Source of the DNA: Stenotrophomonas koreensis
GTDB taxonomy: Bacteria > Pseudomonadota > Gammaproteobacteria > Xanthomonadales > Xanthomonadaceae
Reading direction: 5' to 3'
DNA: 42,477 bases
Assembly: GCF_001431525.1 (NCBI RefSeq)
Contig: NZ_LDJH01000025.1
Location: 1 to 42,477, forward strand
Shown here: positions 23,811 through 32,349 of the stretch, one piece after another
Numbering within the stretch: position 1 is the stretch's first letter
Layout of the letters: every line of letters starts with the position of its first letter
Made by a program: the position numbers and the translations under genes
Notes under the pieces: model-generated
Databases searched by the model: none
Told to the model about the DNA's origin: nothing
What the model saw: the letters and a program-made list of their open reading frames with translations, nothing else

Positions 23811-24995
23811 ATGAAAGACCTTCCGCTCAAGGGCCTGCGCATCGTTGCCGTGGAACAATACGGCGCCGGCCCCTATGGCTCGATGCACCTGGCTGACCTC
23901 GGCGCGGAGGTGATCAAGATTGAATCGCCGCCGGGCGGCGATGTGTCGCGCTCCACCGGCCCGTATTTCCTGGGCCAGGGCGACAGCCTGTTCTTCCAGA
24001 CCTTCAACCTCAACAAGCGCTCGCTGCGCCTGGACCTGAAGGCCGCCGAAGGCCGTGAGGTGTTTGAAAAGCTGATCGGCACCGCCGATGCGGTGCTCAA
24101 CAACCTGCGTGGTGACCAGCCGGAAAAGCTCGGCCTGGATTACGCCAGCCTGTCCAGGATCAACCCGAAGATCGTCTGTGCGCACCTGTCCGCCTATGGC
24201 CGTGACAACGAGCGTGCCGCCTGGCCGGGCTATGACTACCTGATGCAGGCCGAGGCCGGTTTCATGGCCCTGACCGGCGAGCCGGATGCACCGCCGGCAC
24301 GCTTCGGCCTGTCCATGGTCGATTTCATGACCGGCACCACCATGTCCATGGCCCTGCTGGCCGGCGTGGTCGGTGCGATGCGCACCGGCATCGGCCGCGA
24401 TGTGGACGTGAGCCTGTTCGACGTGGCCCTGCACCAGCTCAGCTACCCGGCCACCTGGTACCTCAACAACGGCCACCGCACCGAGCGCCTGGAGCGCAGC
24501 GCGCATCCGTCCACCGTGCCGTGCCAGGTCTACCGCACCGCCGATGGCTGGATTATGGTGATGTGCATGCTGGAGAAGTTCTGGCAGACCTTCGTTGCCG
24601 GCATCGGTTCGCCGGAGTGGGCGGGCGAGGCACGCTTTGCCAACTTTGCCGCCCGCCGCGAATCGCGCCTGGAGCTGACCCCACTGGTGGACAAAGTGCT
24701 GTCCACCCGCACCACCGCGCAGTGGATGGAGGTATTTGCCGGCAAGATCCCGGTCGCGCCGATCCTGGATGTGGCTGCCGCGCTGGACAACCCGTACGTG
24801 GAGCGCGTGGGCATGGTGCAGACCATTGATCACCCGCAGGGCCCGCAGCGCGTGCTGTGCAACCCGGTCAAGCTGGATGGCCAGCGCCTCACTGGCGCCG
24901 CCTGCCCGCCGCTCAATGCCGATGCCCAGGAGCTGCTGGCCGAGCTGGGCTATGACGATGCGGCCATCGTGCGCCTGCTGGGAGAGCTGGCATGA
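23811..24995 (+). CDS. Class III CoA-transferase (CaiB/BaiF family), copy 1
   Basis: This 394-aa enzyme has GLRIVAVEQYGAGPYGSMHLADLGAEVIKIE at the N-terminus, AHLSAYGRDNERAAWPGYDYLMQAEAGFMALTG around 124-156, catalytic Asp171 (SMVDFMTGT), and DNPYVERVGMVQ in the C-terminal half. The family moves CoA between carboxylates through an aspartyl-CoA anhydride or thioester. It probably activates a pathway carboxylate, possibly a mesaconate-like diacid. The stop overlaps the start of copy 2 (ATGA), suggesting the two form a heteromer or act in sequence. Confidence 0.88.
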   Translation: MKDLPLKGLRIVAVEQYGAGPYGSMHLADLGAEVIKIESPPGGDVSRSTGPYFLGQGDSLFFQTFNLNKRSLRLDLKAAEGREVFEKLIGTADAVLNNLRGDQPEKLGLDYASLSRINPKIVCAHLSAYGRDNERAAWPGYDYLMQAEAGFMALTGEPDAPPARFGLSMVDFMTGTTMSMALLAGVVGAMRTGIGRDVDVSLFDVALHQLSYPATWYLNNGHRTERLERSAHPSTVPCQVYRTADGWIMVMCMLEKFWQTFVAGIGSPEWAGEARFANFAARRESRLELTPLVDKVLSTRTTAQWMEVFAGKIPVAPILDVAAALDNPYVERVGMVQTIDHPQGPQRVLCNPVKLDGQRLTGAACPPLNADAQELLAELGYDDAAIVRLLGELA

Positions 24996-26110
24996 AGCTG
25001 GAAGGCGTCCGCGTGCTGGACCTGTCGCTGTTTTTGCCCGGCCCGCACCTGACCATGGTGATGGCCGACCACGGCGCCGATGTGATCAAGATCGAGCCGC
25101 CCAGCGGCGAGCCGGTGCGCGAGGTAGGCCTGAAGCAGGCCGGCGTCACCACCTGGTTCCGCAATACCCACCGTGGCAAACGCTGCATCGTGCTGGATTT
25201 GAAGAGCGAGGCCGGCAAGGCCGCGTTCGCCAAGCTGGTGGAATGGGCCGATGTGGTGGTGGAAGCCTTCCGCCCCGGCGTGGCCAAACGTCTGGGCATT
25301 GATTACGCCAGCTGTCAGGCCATCAATCCGCGCGTGGTGTACTGCGCGATCAGCGCCTTCGGCCAGACCGGGCCCAAGGTCAACCGCCCCGCACACGACC
25401 TGGCCATGCAGGCCGACACCGGTGTGGTCAGCCTCAACCGCGCCCCGGATGGCACCCCGGCCATGCCGCACATGCCGGTGGCAGACATGTGCGGTTCGTT
25501 GATGGCCATGAGCGGCATCCTGATGGCCCTGCTGCGCCGGGAGAAAACCGGCCAGGGCGACTACATCGACATCTCGATGCAGGACGCGCTGATGAGCTGG
25601 TTGCCCAATGTGGTGGGCCCGCCGTTTGCCAATGGCCGTGACCCGGTGATCCAGCACGAGCGCAGCTGGGGCGGCAATGCCATGTACCGCCTGTACCAGT
25701 GCAGCGATGGCCGCTGGCTGGCCATTGGTGGCTCGGAGCACAAGTTCGCCGAGAACCTGCTCGGTGCCCTCGGCCGCCCGGACCTGATCCACCTGTGCCA
25801 CCAGCCGCCCGGCCCGGTGCAGAACCCGGTCAAGGAATTCCTGGCGGAGACCTTTTCGCGCCGCTCGCTGGTGGAGTGGACCCTGTTCCTGCATGACATC
25901 GACGTCTGCTGGGCCCCGGTCAAGACCCTGACCGAAGCCTTCAACGACCCGCACACTGCCGCCCGCGAGATGGTCTGGACCGACCCGGATGGTGGCAAGC
26001 ACCTGGGGATTCCGATCAAGTTCGCCAACGAGCCGGGCCGGATCAATCCCGCGCTGGATGCCATCGGTGCTTCCACCGAGGCGGTGCTCAAGGAACTGGG
26101 CCTGCGCTGA
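24992..26110 (+). CDS. Class III CoA-transferase (CaiB/BaiF family), copy 2
   Basis: This 372-aa enzyme has LEGVRVLDLSLFLPGPHLTMVMADHGADVIKIEPP, AISAFGQTGPKVNRPAHDLAMQADTG, catalytic Asp165 (MPVADMCGS), and FLHDIDVCWAPVKTLTEAFNDP near the C-terminus. It is shorter than copy 1 and closer to racemase/AMACR-like members, so it could be a CoA-transferase or a 2-methylacyl-CoA racemase. It is the last gene of the plus-strand operon and is followed by a strong terminator. Confidence 0.86.
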   Translation: MKLEGVRVLDLSLFLPGPHLTMVMADHGADVIKIEPPSGEPVREVGLKQAGVTTWFRNTHRGKRCIVLDLKSEAGKAAFAKLVEWADVVVEAFRPGVAKRLGIDYASCQAINPRVVYCAISAFGQTGPKVNRPAHDLAMQADTGVVSLNRAPDGTPAMPHMPVADMCGSLMAMSGILMALLRREKTGQGDYIDISMQDALMSWLPNVVGPPFANGRDPVIQHERSWGGNAMYRLYQCSDGRWLAIGGSEHKFAENLLGALGRPDLIHLCHQPPGPVQNPVKEFLAETFSRRSLVEWTLFLHDIDVCWAPVKTLTEAFNDPHTAAREMVWTDPDGGKHLGIPIKFANEPGRINPALDAIGASTEAVLKELGLR

Positions 26111-26142
26111 GCGTCCAGCGTCCAGTCATAGGCGATGAACAA

Positions 26143-26174
26143 CACCGGTGCTGGAGGGCACCGGTGCTTTTTTG
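26143..26174 (+). terminator. Rho-independent terminator of the 19012-26110 operon
   Basis: A perfect 9-bp stem (CACCGGTGC 26143-26151 with GCACCGGTG 26158-26166), a 6-nt loop, then CTTTTTTG. Confidence 0.9.
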
Positions 26175-26358
26175 TGCCCGGCTGGTTGGGCGTGAAATTG
26201 CCGATTGATGCTGTGCGGGATGGATTGCACCGAATGTTCGAGGGGGGCAAGCGCCGTTTGGCGTTTGAGGGGACGTCGTGTTCACAGCAATGCATCTCCC
26301 ATTGCCTGTGTGTCGCACAGTGTGTGACGCTATGTGTGCTCTGATCAGGACCCAGTTG

Positions 26359-26688
26359 ATGATCGACCCCGCGTTGATGCAGGAACTCCGTCGTGGAACC
26401 CTGGTGCTGGCTGTCCTCAGTGTCTTGAAGCAGGGGGAGGCTTGTGGGGCGGATGTGCGCGTACGCCTTGCCCAGGCCTGCCTTCCCATTGAGGAAGGAG
26501 CCTTGTATCCAATGCTGCGGCGTCTGGAAAGCCAGTCACTTCTGGTAAGTGAACGGCGCCCGGAAGGCTCACGACTCAAACGCATGTATCAATTGTCCGA
26601 GGCCGGTGCTGCTGCCCATACCGCCATGTTCGAGCAATGGCGTTCGTTTACCGAAAGCCTTGTCCATCTCAATGGAGGCAACCAATGA
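26359..26688 (+). CDS. PadR family transcriptional regulator
   Basis: This 109-aa winged-helix protein begins MIDPALMQELRRGTLVLAVL. EEGALYPMLRRLESQSLLVS is the recognition helix and wing region, and SRLKRMYQLSEAGAAAH is the wing end. The preferred start (26359) has AGGA 8 nt upstream; further in-frame ATGs exist upstream but give an unlikely Cys-rich N-terminus. It is coupled by ATGA to a membrane protein gene, the usual PadR plus DUF1700/HAAS-type pair. GTGTGT repeats at 26308-26339 may be its own operator. It probably does not control the catabolic genes. Confidence 0.85.
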   Translation: MIDPALMQELRRGTLVLAVLSVLKQGEACGADVRVRLAQACLPIEEGALYPMLRRLESQSLLVSERRPEGSRLKRMYQLSEAGAAAHTAMFEQWRSFTESLVHLNGGNQ

Positions 26689-27134
26689 ATATGCTGGACA
26701 GATATCTGCGCGAAGTTGCACGTTGGCTGCCCTGGTTCAGACGCAATCAGCAACTGGGCCGTATCAGGGAGGATCTGGGTGAACTGCTTCATGATGCCCG
26801 CGATGACGCAGATCGCAGGGAGCGACTGGCCAGGTTCGGCCGCCCGGTCGTGGTGGCAGCCCGTTATGCTGACTATCCACACGTGATTCCAGGAATGCTG
26901 GCGCCTGCCTACGCCGTCGTTCTGGCGGTTTCCATTGCAGCCACACTCTTGATCCATGCAAGCCTGATCATTCCGCGTGGTCTGCACGTAGAACCGTGGC
27001 TCAACAACCTCGCTCTTTTGCTTGGTGAAGTCCTTCGTATCCTGCCGATCGTTTTTACCGTGATTACACTGGTGTTTGCGGGGCTTGGTTATGTCGTTCA
27101 GCGCAGAACCCGGATAGTCAGGGATGCGCATTGA
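26685..27134 (+). CDS. PadR-associated membrane protein (DUF1700/HAAS-like)
   Basis: This 149-aa protein has an N-terminal helical domain (about 1-60, LREVARWLPWFRRNQQLGRI, GELLHDARDDADRRERLARFGRPVVVAARY), which is the HAAS-like part. Two membrane helices follow (about 72-95 and 108-135), then a basic tail. Such proteins are encoded after PadR regulators and are thought to sense or modulate membrane stress. It starts 4 nt inside the PadR gene. Confidence 0.72.
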   Translation: MNMLDRYLREVARWLPWFRRNQQLGRIREDLGELLHDARDDADRRERLARFGRPVVVAARYADYPHVIPGMLAPAYAVVLAVSIAATLLIHASLIIPRGLHVEPWLNNLALLLGEVLRILPIVFTVITLVFAGLGYVVQRRTRIVRDAH

Positions 27135-27213
27135 GCGTGTAGGGGCTTGCCCAGCCGGACCGACCAGAGTGCATTTTCGCAGAGCGGACTTTCACATGGC
27201 CAAGAGACATGAC

Positions 27214-27235
27214 AACGGCGCCGCAGGGCGCCGTT
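27214..27235. terminator. Terminator-like hairpin
   Basis: AACGGCGCC (27214-27222) pairs with GGCGCCGTT (27227-27235) around a GCAG loop. There is no clear T-run in either direction. It is the same stem as at 27643-27664. It lies between convergent genes. Confidence 0.5.
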
Positions 27236-27271
27236 GAGCTGTCCGGGCTTGGTGCCCACCACCCAAAGCAC

Positions 27272-27490
27272 TCATTTGCGCAGGGCGGCCGTCCGGCTGG
27301 TGTCCTTTTCGCGCGCGACGGTCTTGCTGTCATCGCGCGCGGCCGCTTCCTGCTGTGCCTTGTCATCCTGCTGGCCCTGGGTGGCGGCGGCAGTGCTGTC
27401 GCTGGCGTTGCGGTCGGCCTTGGCAACAGCGGTCTTGGCGTGGCTGCGAGGGTCGGCCGCGTTGCCAGTCTTGCCAGAGTGTACGGGCAT
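27272..27490 (-). CDS. Small hydrophilic Ala/Lys/Asp-rich protein
   Basis: A 72-aa protein of low complexity (many A, K, D, T, Q, S) with no hydrophobic core, starting MPVHSGKTGNAADPRSHAKT. Composition is like intrinsically disordered stress or desiccation-type proteins. Hairpins with an identical stem flank it on both sides. Coding status rests on a plausible ribosome site (GGAGAG) and the flanking hairpins only. Confidence 0.45.
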   Translation of the reverse strand: MPVHSGKTGNAADPRSHAKTAVAKADRNASDSTAAATQGQQDDKAQQEAAARDDSKTVAREKDTSRTAALRK

Positions 27491-27642
27491 GCTTGCTCTC
27501 CGTTGGAATGGTGCCCCTGTCTTAGCCGGGTGGGCGTTGTGGGCGGGTGAGCGCTGCGTGGTCAGTTGGTATAGGCCGGCAGCAAGTTGCCGGCGCGCCG
27601 CCTGTGGTGCTGCCGGATCGGGACATGCGCAGGCAAACCAGC

Positions 27643-27664
27643 AACGGCGCCTTTCGGCGCCGTT
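27643..27664. terminator. Terminator-like hairpin after the nitrilase gene
   Basis: AACGGCGCC (27643-27651) pairs with GGCGCCGTT (27656-27664). On the minus strand it lies 31 nt past the nitrilase stop. On the plus strand it is followed by GTTGTTTG. The stem is identical to 27214-27235. Confidence 0.6.
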
Positions 27665-27695
27665 GTTGTTTGAAACATCAAGATCCGCTGAAGGC

Positions 27696-28838
27696 TTACT
27701 TCCAGCGCGACTTGCCGCGGATGTACTGGGCGGCGTCCTCCAGTGACTCGGGCAGGTGTTCGGTCCACAGGTTCGGGGCGTAGGCGCTGCGGTAGTTGGC
27801 GTAGACGTCGTTGTACAGGTCGGCGTGCATCACCGGCTGGCGCTTGCGCGCGCGTAGGCTGGCGATCGGGATGTTGGCCAGTACCAGGGTCTCGTGGGCG
27901 CTGGTGGCCTCGGCAATCGCGGTGCCCTGCGGGCCGTAGACGGCGGTACCGCCCGAACCCGGGTCATCGAAATAGGGGCCGTTGTCCGGCGAGATCGAGT
28001 TGTTGACGATCGACGAGTACACCCCGTTGTACATGGCGCAGGCCTGCACATCGAGCGGGGAAAAACCGCCCGATGCGGTGCGCAGGAACACTTCCGCGCC
28101 CTTCACTGCCATCGCCCGGAACAGCTCCGGCTCACGCTGGGTGGAGGAGGTGCAGATGTTGCCCAGCGGGGTGCGGGTGACCGGCACCACGGCATCGCGG
28201 CCGTACATTTCCACGTAGCGGTCCAGCACGTCGTAGGTGGTGGTGGTGAACAGCTCGAAATCCGGGAAGGCGCCTTTGAGGTTGCGTGCCTTCCAGTGCT
28301 TGTCGACGATCTCGCCCTTGTCGTTGATGATCGTGGTGATCGAGAGCACGTGGCCCGGCCAGTCCGGATCGGTGGCGTAGGCGCCGAACACGATCCAGGT
28401 GCCGTACTGGCGTGCCTTGGCGGCAATGGCCTCGGTCTCCTCACCGGGGATGGTGATGGCGAACTTCAGGATTTCGTTGCGGGTCCACTTGCGCCAGCCG
28501 GTCAGCGGGAACTCGTGGAACTGCAGCAGGTCCGGCTTGGCGTGGTAGTGGGCCTTGTCGATCAGGTCCAGCATGTGGGCCAGGTTGCGGCGGGTGCCGG
28601 CCTTCCATTGGCTGGCATCGAAGCTGTGCACGCGCGACTGCACCAGGCCGAGCATCCAGGCCGGCTTTGCCAGTTCAACCACGTCGTAGGTGCCGTCGTC
28701 ACGCTGGTTGGGCGTGTCCGGGCCCTTGCCCATGGCCGCCTGCGCCGGTGCGCTGGCACCGAGCAGGGAAGGGCCGGCCACGCCAAGGGCGGCCAGGCCT
28801 GCGGCACCGGAAAGGAACTGTCTCCTGGAGTTGCTCAT
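27696..28838 (-). CDS. TAT-exported nitrilase-superfamily amidohydrolase
   Basis: This 380-aa protein has a twin-arginine signal (SNSRRQFLSGAAG, hydrophobic stretch, cleavage after PAQA near residue 35), so it acts folded in the periplasm. The nitrilase triad is Glu109 (QFHEFPLTGW), Lys180 or Lys183 (VDKHWKARN) and Cys229 (GNICTSSTQREPELFRA). The segment after Cys lacks the usual ICYD/E, a sign of a special subfamily. It likely hydrolyses an amide (or nitrile) before import. TAT export is unusual for the fold. It heads away from three small genes and the methyltransferase on the same strand; a gap of 91 nt separates it from the next upstream gene. Confidence 0.84.
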   Translation of the reverse strand: MSNSRRQFLSGAAGLAALGVAGPSLLGASAPAQAAMGKGPDTPNQRDDGTYDVVELAKPAWMLGLVQSRVHSFDASQWKAGTRRNLAHMLDLIDKAHYHAKPDLLQFHEFPLTGWRKWTRNEILKFAITIPGEETEAIAAKARQYGTWIVFGAYATDPDWPGHVLSITTIINDKGEIVDKHWKARNLKGAFPDFELFTTTTYDVLDRYVEMYGRDAVVPVTRTPLGNICTSSTQREPELFRAMAVKGAEVFLRTASGGFSPLDVQACAMYNGVYSSIVNNSISPDNGPYFDDPGSGGTAVYGPQGTAIAEATSAHETLVLANIPIASLRARKRQPVMHADLYNDVYANYRSAYAPNLWTEHLPESLEDAAQYIRGKSRWK

Positions 28839-28929
28839 CTGTTACCTCGTAATGGAAAGACACAACCCCGGGCGTTACCGTCCGGGGTTGCGCGGTGTTG
28901 CGAAGATCAATGGCGGCGTGGTGCCGTCA

Positions 28930-29436
28930 TCAGATGGCTTCGCCGTTGAAGCTGTGGCCGGTCACCTTCTGCCAGTCCTTGCTGACGAACTTTTCGTCAA
29001 TCAGGGTGCGCTGCACCAGCACGCCGTTCTTGTACCAGTGCCACACGCGGTTGCGCATCTGGCCGCAGTCGGAGATCTGGATCATCTCATACAGCTCCAT
29101 GCCTTCTTCGCCCTTGCGCTTCCAGTACAGCATCACGCTGCGGTGGTAGTCGTCCAGCGGCACTTCGGCGGCCCAGCCGTAGATCAGCTCGTTGTCGAAG
29201 ATCACCCGGCCGAACTCGTAGCGGGTCGGGAAGTCGCGCACTTCGACCTTGCCGTCATCCCAGCTGTAGTGGTTGGTCTGGTGGTACGGCACGGCCTCGT
29301 CGTCGGTGAAGCGGCAGATCAGGCGCGACTTGTGCTCGTCGATCTTGTTGCCGTTGGCGTCGTAGTAGCGGTAGACGCCGTCCCAGATACCTTCGTGGCG
29401 GGCCAGGATCGGCATGTGCAGTTGCATGTTCGGCAT
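28930..29436 (-). CDS. Uncharacterised protein, possibly lipocalin-like
   Basis: This 168-aa soluble protein starts MPNMQLHMPILARHEGIWDG. It is rich in Trp, Tyr and Asp with alternating beta pattern (GVYRYYDANGNKIDEHKSRLICRF, FGRVIFDNELIYGWAAEVP, SVMLYWKRKG, NRVWHWYKNG), suggesting a small beta-barrel that binds a ligand. Similar to DUF3598-type proteins in its opening HEGIWDGxYRY, but this is uncertain. GAGGAACC precedes the ATG. It lies between the nitrilase and the 121-aa gene on the same strand, so it is likely part of this operon. Confidence 0.65.
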   Translation of the reverse strand: MPNMQLHMPILARHEGIWDGVYRYYDANGNKIDEHKSRLICRFTDDEAVPYHQTNHYSWDDGKVEVRDFPTRYEFGRVIFDNELIYGWAAEVPLDDYHRSVMLYWKRKGEEGMELYEMIQISDCGQMRNRVWHWYKNGVLVQRTLIDEKFVSKDWQKVTGHSFNGEAI

Positions 29437-29493
29437 TTCGGTTCCTCTATGTCGTGTTGATGTCAGTTTTGAGGCCACGCCTGGGCTTGGCGC

Positions 29494-29859
29494 TCAGTCA
29501 TTGCGAAGTGCATCCATCACTTCTTCCATCGGCACGTCCATAGCACCGCCTTGAATCGCTTCGGTTTCCTGCTGCACGATGCGCAGCACCCGGGCGATGT
29601 ATTCCTTCATCCACAACGTGCGCTCGGCTTCGGCGTCACGGTCGGGGGCGAACTGTTCCAGTTCGGCGCGGGTCAGCAGTCCCTTCTGCTCGACCAGCCG
29701 TTCCAGCGCATCCAGACGCTGGCGGGTTACTGCGTTTTCCATTGCTACGGCCATCACGATGCCAAGCAGGCGCTCGACATCGGCGTCCTTGAAGAAGTAG
29801 GGACGCTTGCCCTTGGCGCGGGTGCCGGCCTGGCTGATCGGATCAATCGTGCTGCTCAT
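29494..29859 (-). CDS. Uncharacterised small protein (121 aa)
   Basis: A soluble, helical protein. KRPYFFKDADVERLLGIVMAVAMENAVTRQRLDALERLVEQKGLLT suggests a coiled-coil or dimerisation region, followed by an acidic tail ending EEVMDALRND. No enzymatic motif. It overlaps the methyltransferase stop by 4 nt, so it may be a partner subunit of that enzyme. Function unknown. Confidence 0.65.
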   Translation of the reverse strand: MSSTIDPISQAGTRAKGKRPYFFKDADVERLLGIVMAVAMENAVTRQRLDALERLVEQKGLLTRAELEQFAPDRDAEAERTLWMKEYIARVLRIVQQETEAIQGGAMDVPMEEVMDALRND

Positions 29860-31043
29860 GCTTTCCACGCTCCAAACATCGTCCACAGGGCGGCACGGCC
29901 GTGGTCCTCGCCCTTTTCGCTGGCCACCGGGAAGATGTCGCGGTCAACCACGCCGCGGATCTTCGTCTCGAAGTAACGCTGCGGATCAAACCCGGCCTCG
30001 GTCATCATCTGCTGCAGGTCGTACTCGTGCATGACGCTCCAGAACGGCTCGTTGTTGTTGTAGGCATCCCAGTCGCGGATGAACTGCTCGTACGGGTCCA
30101 TGCCGTGGTACTGCGGCTGTTCCAGGTGCGCGGTCAGGCCGCCGGAAGCGAGCACGCGCTGGATTTCAGCCAGCATCTTCGGCATCGCCCTGGCGCTGGT
30201 TTCGTGCCAGAACATCGAGGTCATCACGATGTCGAAGTGGCCGTCGGGGTAATCCAGCGCCTCGCCATTGGCCTGCACGAAGGTGATGTTGTTCACCCCC
30301 AGTGCCCGTGCCCGCGCATGGGCGTAGCGCAGCATCGGTGCGGCCACGTCGATGGCAATCACTTCGGCCTCGGGGAAGGCCTGGGCCAGCGGCACGATGT
30401 TGTGGCCGACGGTGCAGCCGATATCGAGGATGCGCCTGGGCTTGAACTCCGGGTGCTGCTCCTTGAGCCACTGTGCCAGTGCCTGGCCACCGCCATCGTT
30501 GTAGCGGCCAAGCATGCCACCGGTGGTGGCGAAGATGCCGCAGTCATAGTTGGCTGCAGCGGTGACGTCATCGGCAGTGAGTTCGGTGTGGTAGCCGCCG
30601 GGCATGCAGTGGATGTCCACCGCGCTGGCATAGCGCGGCACCTGCACGCTCGGGTCCAGCTTCAGGCCGTCATCACCGGTGTTGTACTGTCGGGCCTTGT
30701 CGATCAGTGCATCGGCCTGGCGCAACACCAGTGCACGGCCGGCCTGCTGGCGCATCTCCATCGAGCTGCGGCGCAGCGCACTCCAGGTCTGGTAGGTCGG
30801 ATCGCCGGCCATCGCCTTGCGCACTTCATGGCGGTTTTGCGGCGGCCGGCCAGCGGCCTTCTCGAAGGCCGGCTTCACCCGCTGCTCGTAGGCCTGCTTG
30901 ACCTTCGGGCTGAGCTGGCCGGCGAGGTAGCCGTTGAGATTGGCCAGGAAATCAAACCGTGCGGTGTCGTCATGGCGGCTGACCGGGAACAGGTCGTGAC
31001 GGCCGACGTGTTGCCAGCTGGGGGGCAGGACTTGCTCACTCAT
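29856..31043 (-). CDS. SAM-dependent methyltransferase with N-terminal extension
   Basis: This 395-aa protein has an all-helical N-terminal domain (about 1-180) of unknown role, then a class I methyltransferase domain: ILDIGCTVGHNIVPLAQ (SAM loop, near 215), VIAIDVAAPML (acidic ribose-binding residue), NGEALDYPDGHFDIVMTSMFWHE and LASGGLTAHLEQP. It lacks any membrane segment. It probably methylates a small molecule related to the island's substrate. It is first gene of the minus-strand operon, with a promoter at 31092-31121 overlapped by the TATAGCTATA element. Confidence 0.82.
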   Translation of the reverse strand: MSEQVLPPSWQHVGRHDLFPVSRHDDTARFDFLANLNGYLAGQLSPKVKQAYEQRVKPAFEKAAGRPPQNRHEVRKAMAGDPTYQTWSALRRSSMEMRQQAGRALVLRQADALIDKARQYNTGDDGLKLDPSVQVPRYASAVDIHCMPGGYHTELTADDVTAAANYDCGIFATTGGMLGRYNDGGGQALAQWLKEQHPEFKPRRILDIGCTVGHNIVPLAQAFPEAEVIAIDVAAPMLRYAHARARALGVNNITFVQANGEALDYPDGHFDIVMTSMFWHETSARAMPKMLAEIQRVLASGGLTAHLEQPQYHGMDPYEQFIRDWDAYNNNEPFWSVMHEYDLQQMMTEAGFDPQRYFETKIRGVVDRDIFPVASEKGEDHGRAALWTMFGAWKA

Positions 31044-31078
31044 GGCATTGCTCCGGGACGCGGCGGGTGGCTGTTTGG

Positions 31079-31121
31079 TTCTAATGATATAGCTATAAGT
31101 CAAAAAAACCGCTGCGGTCAA
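31079..31121 (-). promoter_or_regulatory. Promoter of the methyltransferase operon with TATAGCTATA operator copy A
   Basis: On the minus strand, TTGACC (31121-31116), an 18-nt spacer and TATAGC (31097-31092). The -10 lies within the palindrome TATAGCTATA (31088-31097), part of a 23-bp element (31079-31101) that recurs at 31287-31309 with only two differences. Confidence 0.65.
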
Positions 31122-31273
31122 GACTGCGCTAAGTACCTGCGTGGTTCTTTGATCTGGATCAATTCTGCGGCCCCTTCGAATGCTGCTTTGCAGCAATGCA
31201 AACCGTTGTGCGGCAATGCCTACAAGGTGAATGTCCGGTCATTGCAGGTATGCCTTCTGGCATGCCGAAATGA

Positions 31274-31309
31274 TTGGACAAACATGTTCTAATGTTATAG
31301 CTATATGTC
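31274..31309 (+). promoter_or_regulatory. Promoter of the DUF1838/TonB operon with TATAGCTATA operator copy B
   Basis: TTGGAC (31274-31279), a 16-nt spacer and TATAGC (31296-31301), about 80 nt before the ATG at 31389. The 23-bp element at 31287-31309 matches copy A at 21 of 23 positions and has the same TATAGCTATA core over the -10 of its own promoter. Confidence 0.65.
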
Positions 31310-31388
31310 TCTAGGTGGTCATCCTGCTGCCACCTGATTGACACCACCGGCGTGGCCTTCGCGGACGCCCACAGCATCTGGATAAGCA

Positions 31389-32243
31389 ATGAAGACACTT
31401 TTCACCTTGTTGGCAGCCACTGCAATCGCACTTTCGGCACAGGCCCGTGCGTTGGATCTGGCTTCTGCCCAGGGCAGTACCGAAGCACTGGTCAAGATGC
31501 GCTGTTCGCTGGATCCGCAGGAGGAGGTGCTGCTGTGGTGGGAAGGCACCCTGTTTGCGCAGGAGCCGGAAAAGAAGGCCGCACCGCTGATGGGGTTTGA
31601 GGGCTACAACATCTGCCGCGCCGAAAAGCTGGCCGATGGCACCTGGCGCCTGGTCACCCGCGAGCTGACCTTCTACCGCGACCTGGCCACCGGCCAGATC
31701 ATCGATGCGTGGGACAACCCGTTCAGCGGCGAACGCGTGGAGGTGGTGCATGTGGCCAATGACCCGGTCAACACCGTGCTCAATGCGCCGGGCCGCGAAG
31801 TGGCCATGCCCTGGGTGGAAGCCGGTGACACCGTGATGCTGACCCTGAACATCCCGCTGGCCTATCCCAATCCGCTGCAGCCGGCGCAATTCCCGGCCGA
31901 GTCCTCCGGGCCGATGTACATCGGCTCGGAGCACTTCATGTTCTTCACCCCGCGCGCCGCGCTGGAAGACCCGGCCCTGAGCCAGGTGCCGGTGACCTAC
32001 GGCTGGACCCGGGTTGGCCCGTGGCTGCCGTGGATGAAGCTGGGTACCCGTGCCGGTGGCCTGCTGTATGTGGCCCAGGGCAACAAGCGCGCCTCGGTGG
32101 ATGAACTGCCCGAGGACATCCGTGCGCGCATCGCCCGGCACTACCCCGAATACGCCACCGCCCCGGCGCAGTGGGTCCAGCCCAATGTCACCAGCTGGAA
32201 CTACTACCGTGATCTGAAGCAGGCCGGCAAGGCTGCTGACTGA
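31389..32243 (+). CDS. DUF1838 family secreted protein
   Basis: This 284-aa protein has a Sec signal peptide (MKTLFTLLAATAIALSAQARA) and is predicted periplasmic. The DUF1838 domain covers nearly all the rest: LVKMRCSLDPQEEVLLWWEGTLF, NICRAEKLADGTWRLVTRELTFYRD, GPMYIGSEHFMFF, GWTRVGPWLPWMKLGTRAGGLLY and the C-terminal ATAPAQWVQPNVTSWNYY. The biochemical role is unknown; its fixed place next to a TonB receptor suggests a substrate-binding or processing role. It is first gene of the plus-strand operon. Confidence 0.82.
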   Translation: MKTLFTLLAATAIALSAQARALDLASAQGSTEALVKMRCSLDPQEEVLLWWEGTLFAQEPEKKAAPLMGFEGYNICRAEKLADGTWRLVTRELTFYRDLATGQIIDAWDNPFSGERVEVVHVANDPVNTVLNAPGREVAMPWVEAGDTVMLTLNIPLAYPNPLQPAQFPAESSGPMYIGSEHFMFFTPRAALEDPALSQVPVTYGWTRVGPWLPWMKLGTRAGGLLYVAQGNKRASVDELPEDIRARIARHYPEYATAPAQWVQPNVTSWNYYRDLKQAGKAAD

Positions 32244-32349
32244 GCAAGACCGCAAGACCCGCAAGACGCAAGCGATGCCGTGCAGTGCCTCCTCCCCCCG
32301 TTGATGTCACCCACACCGCATCCCCCGGCCCACTTCCCCCCGGAACCGC

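Noticed and set aside
26308..26339. GTGTGT-rich stretch as a defined PadR operator
   Set aside because: The repeats are imperfect and do not match a clear PadR dyad, so it is kept only as a remark in the regulator entry.
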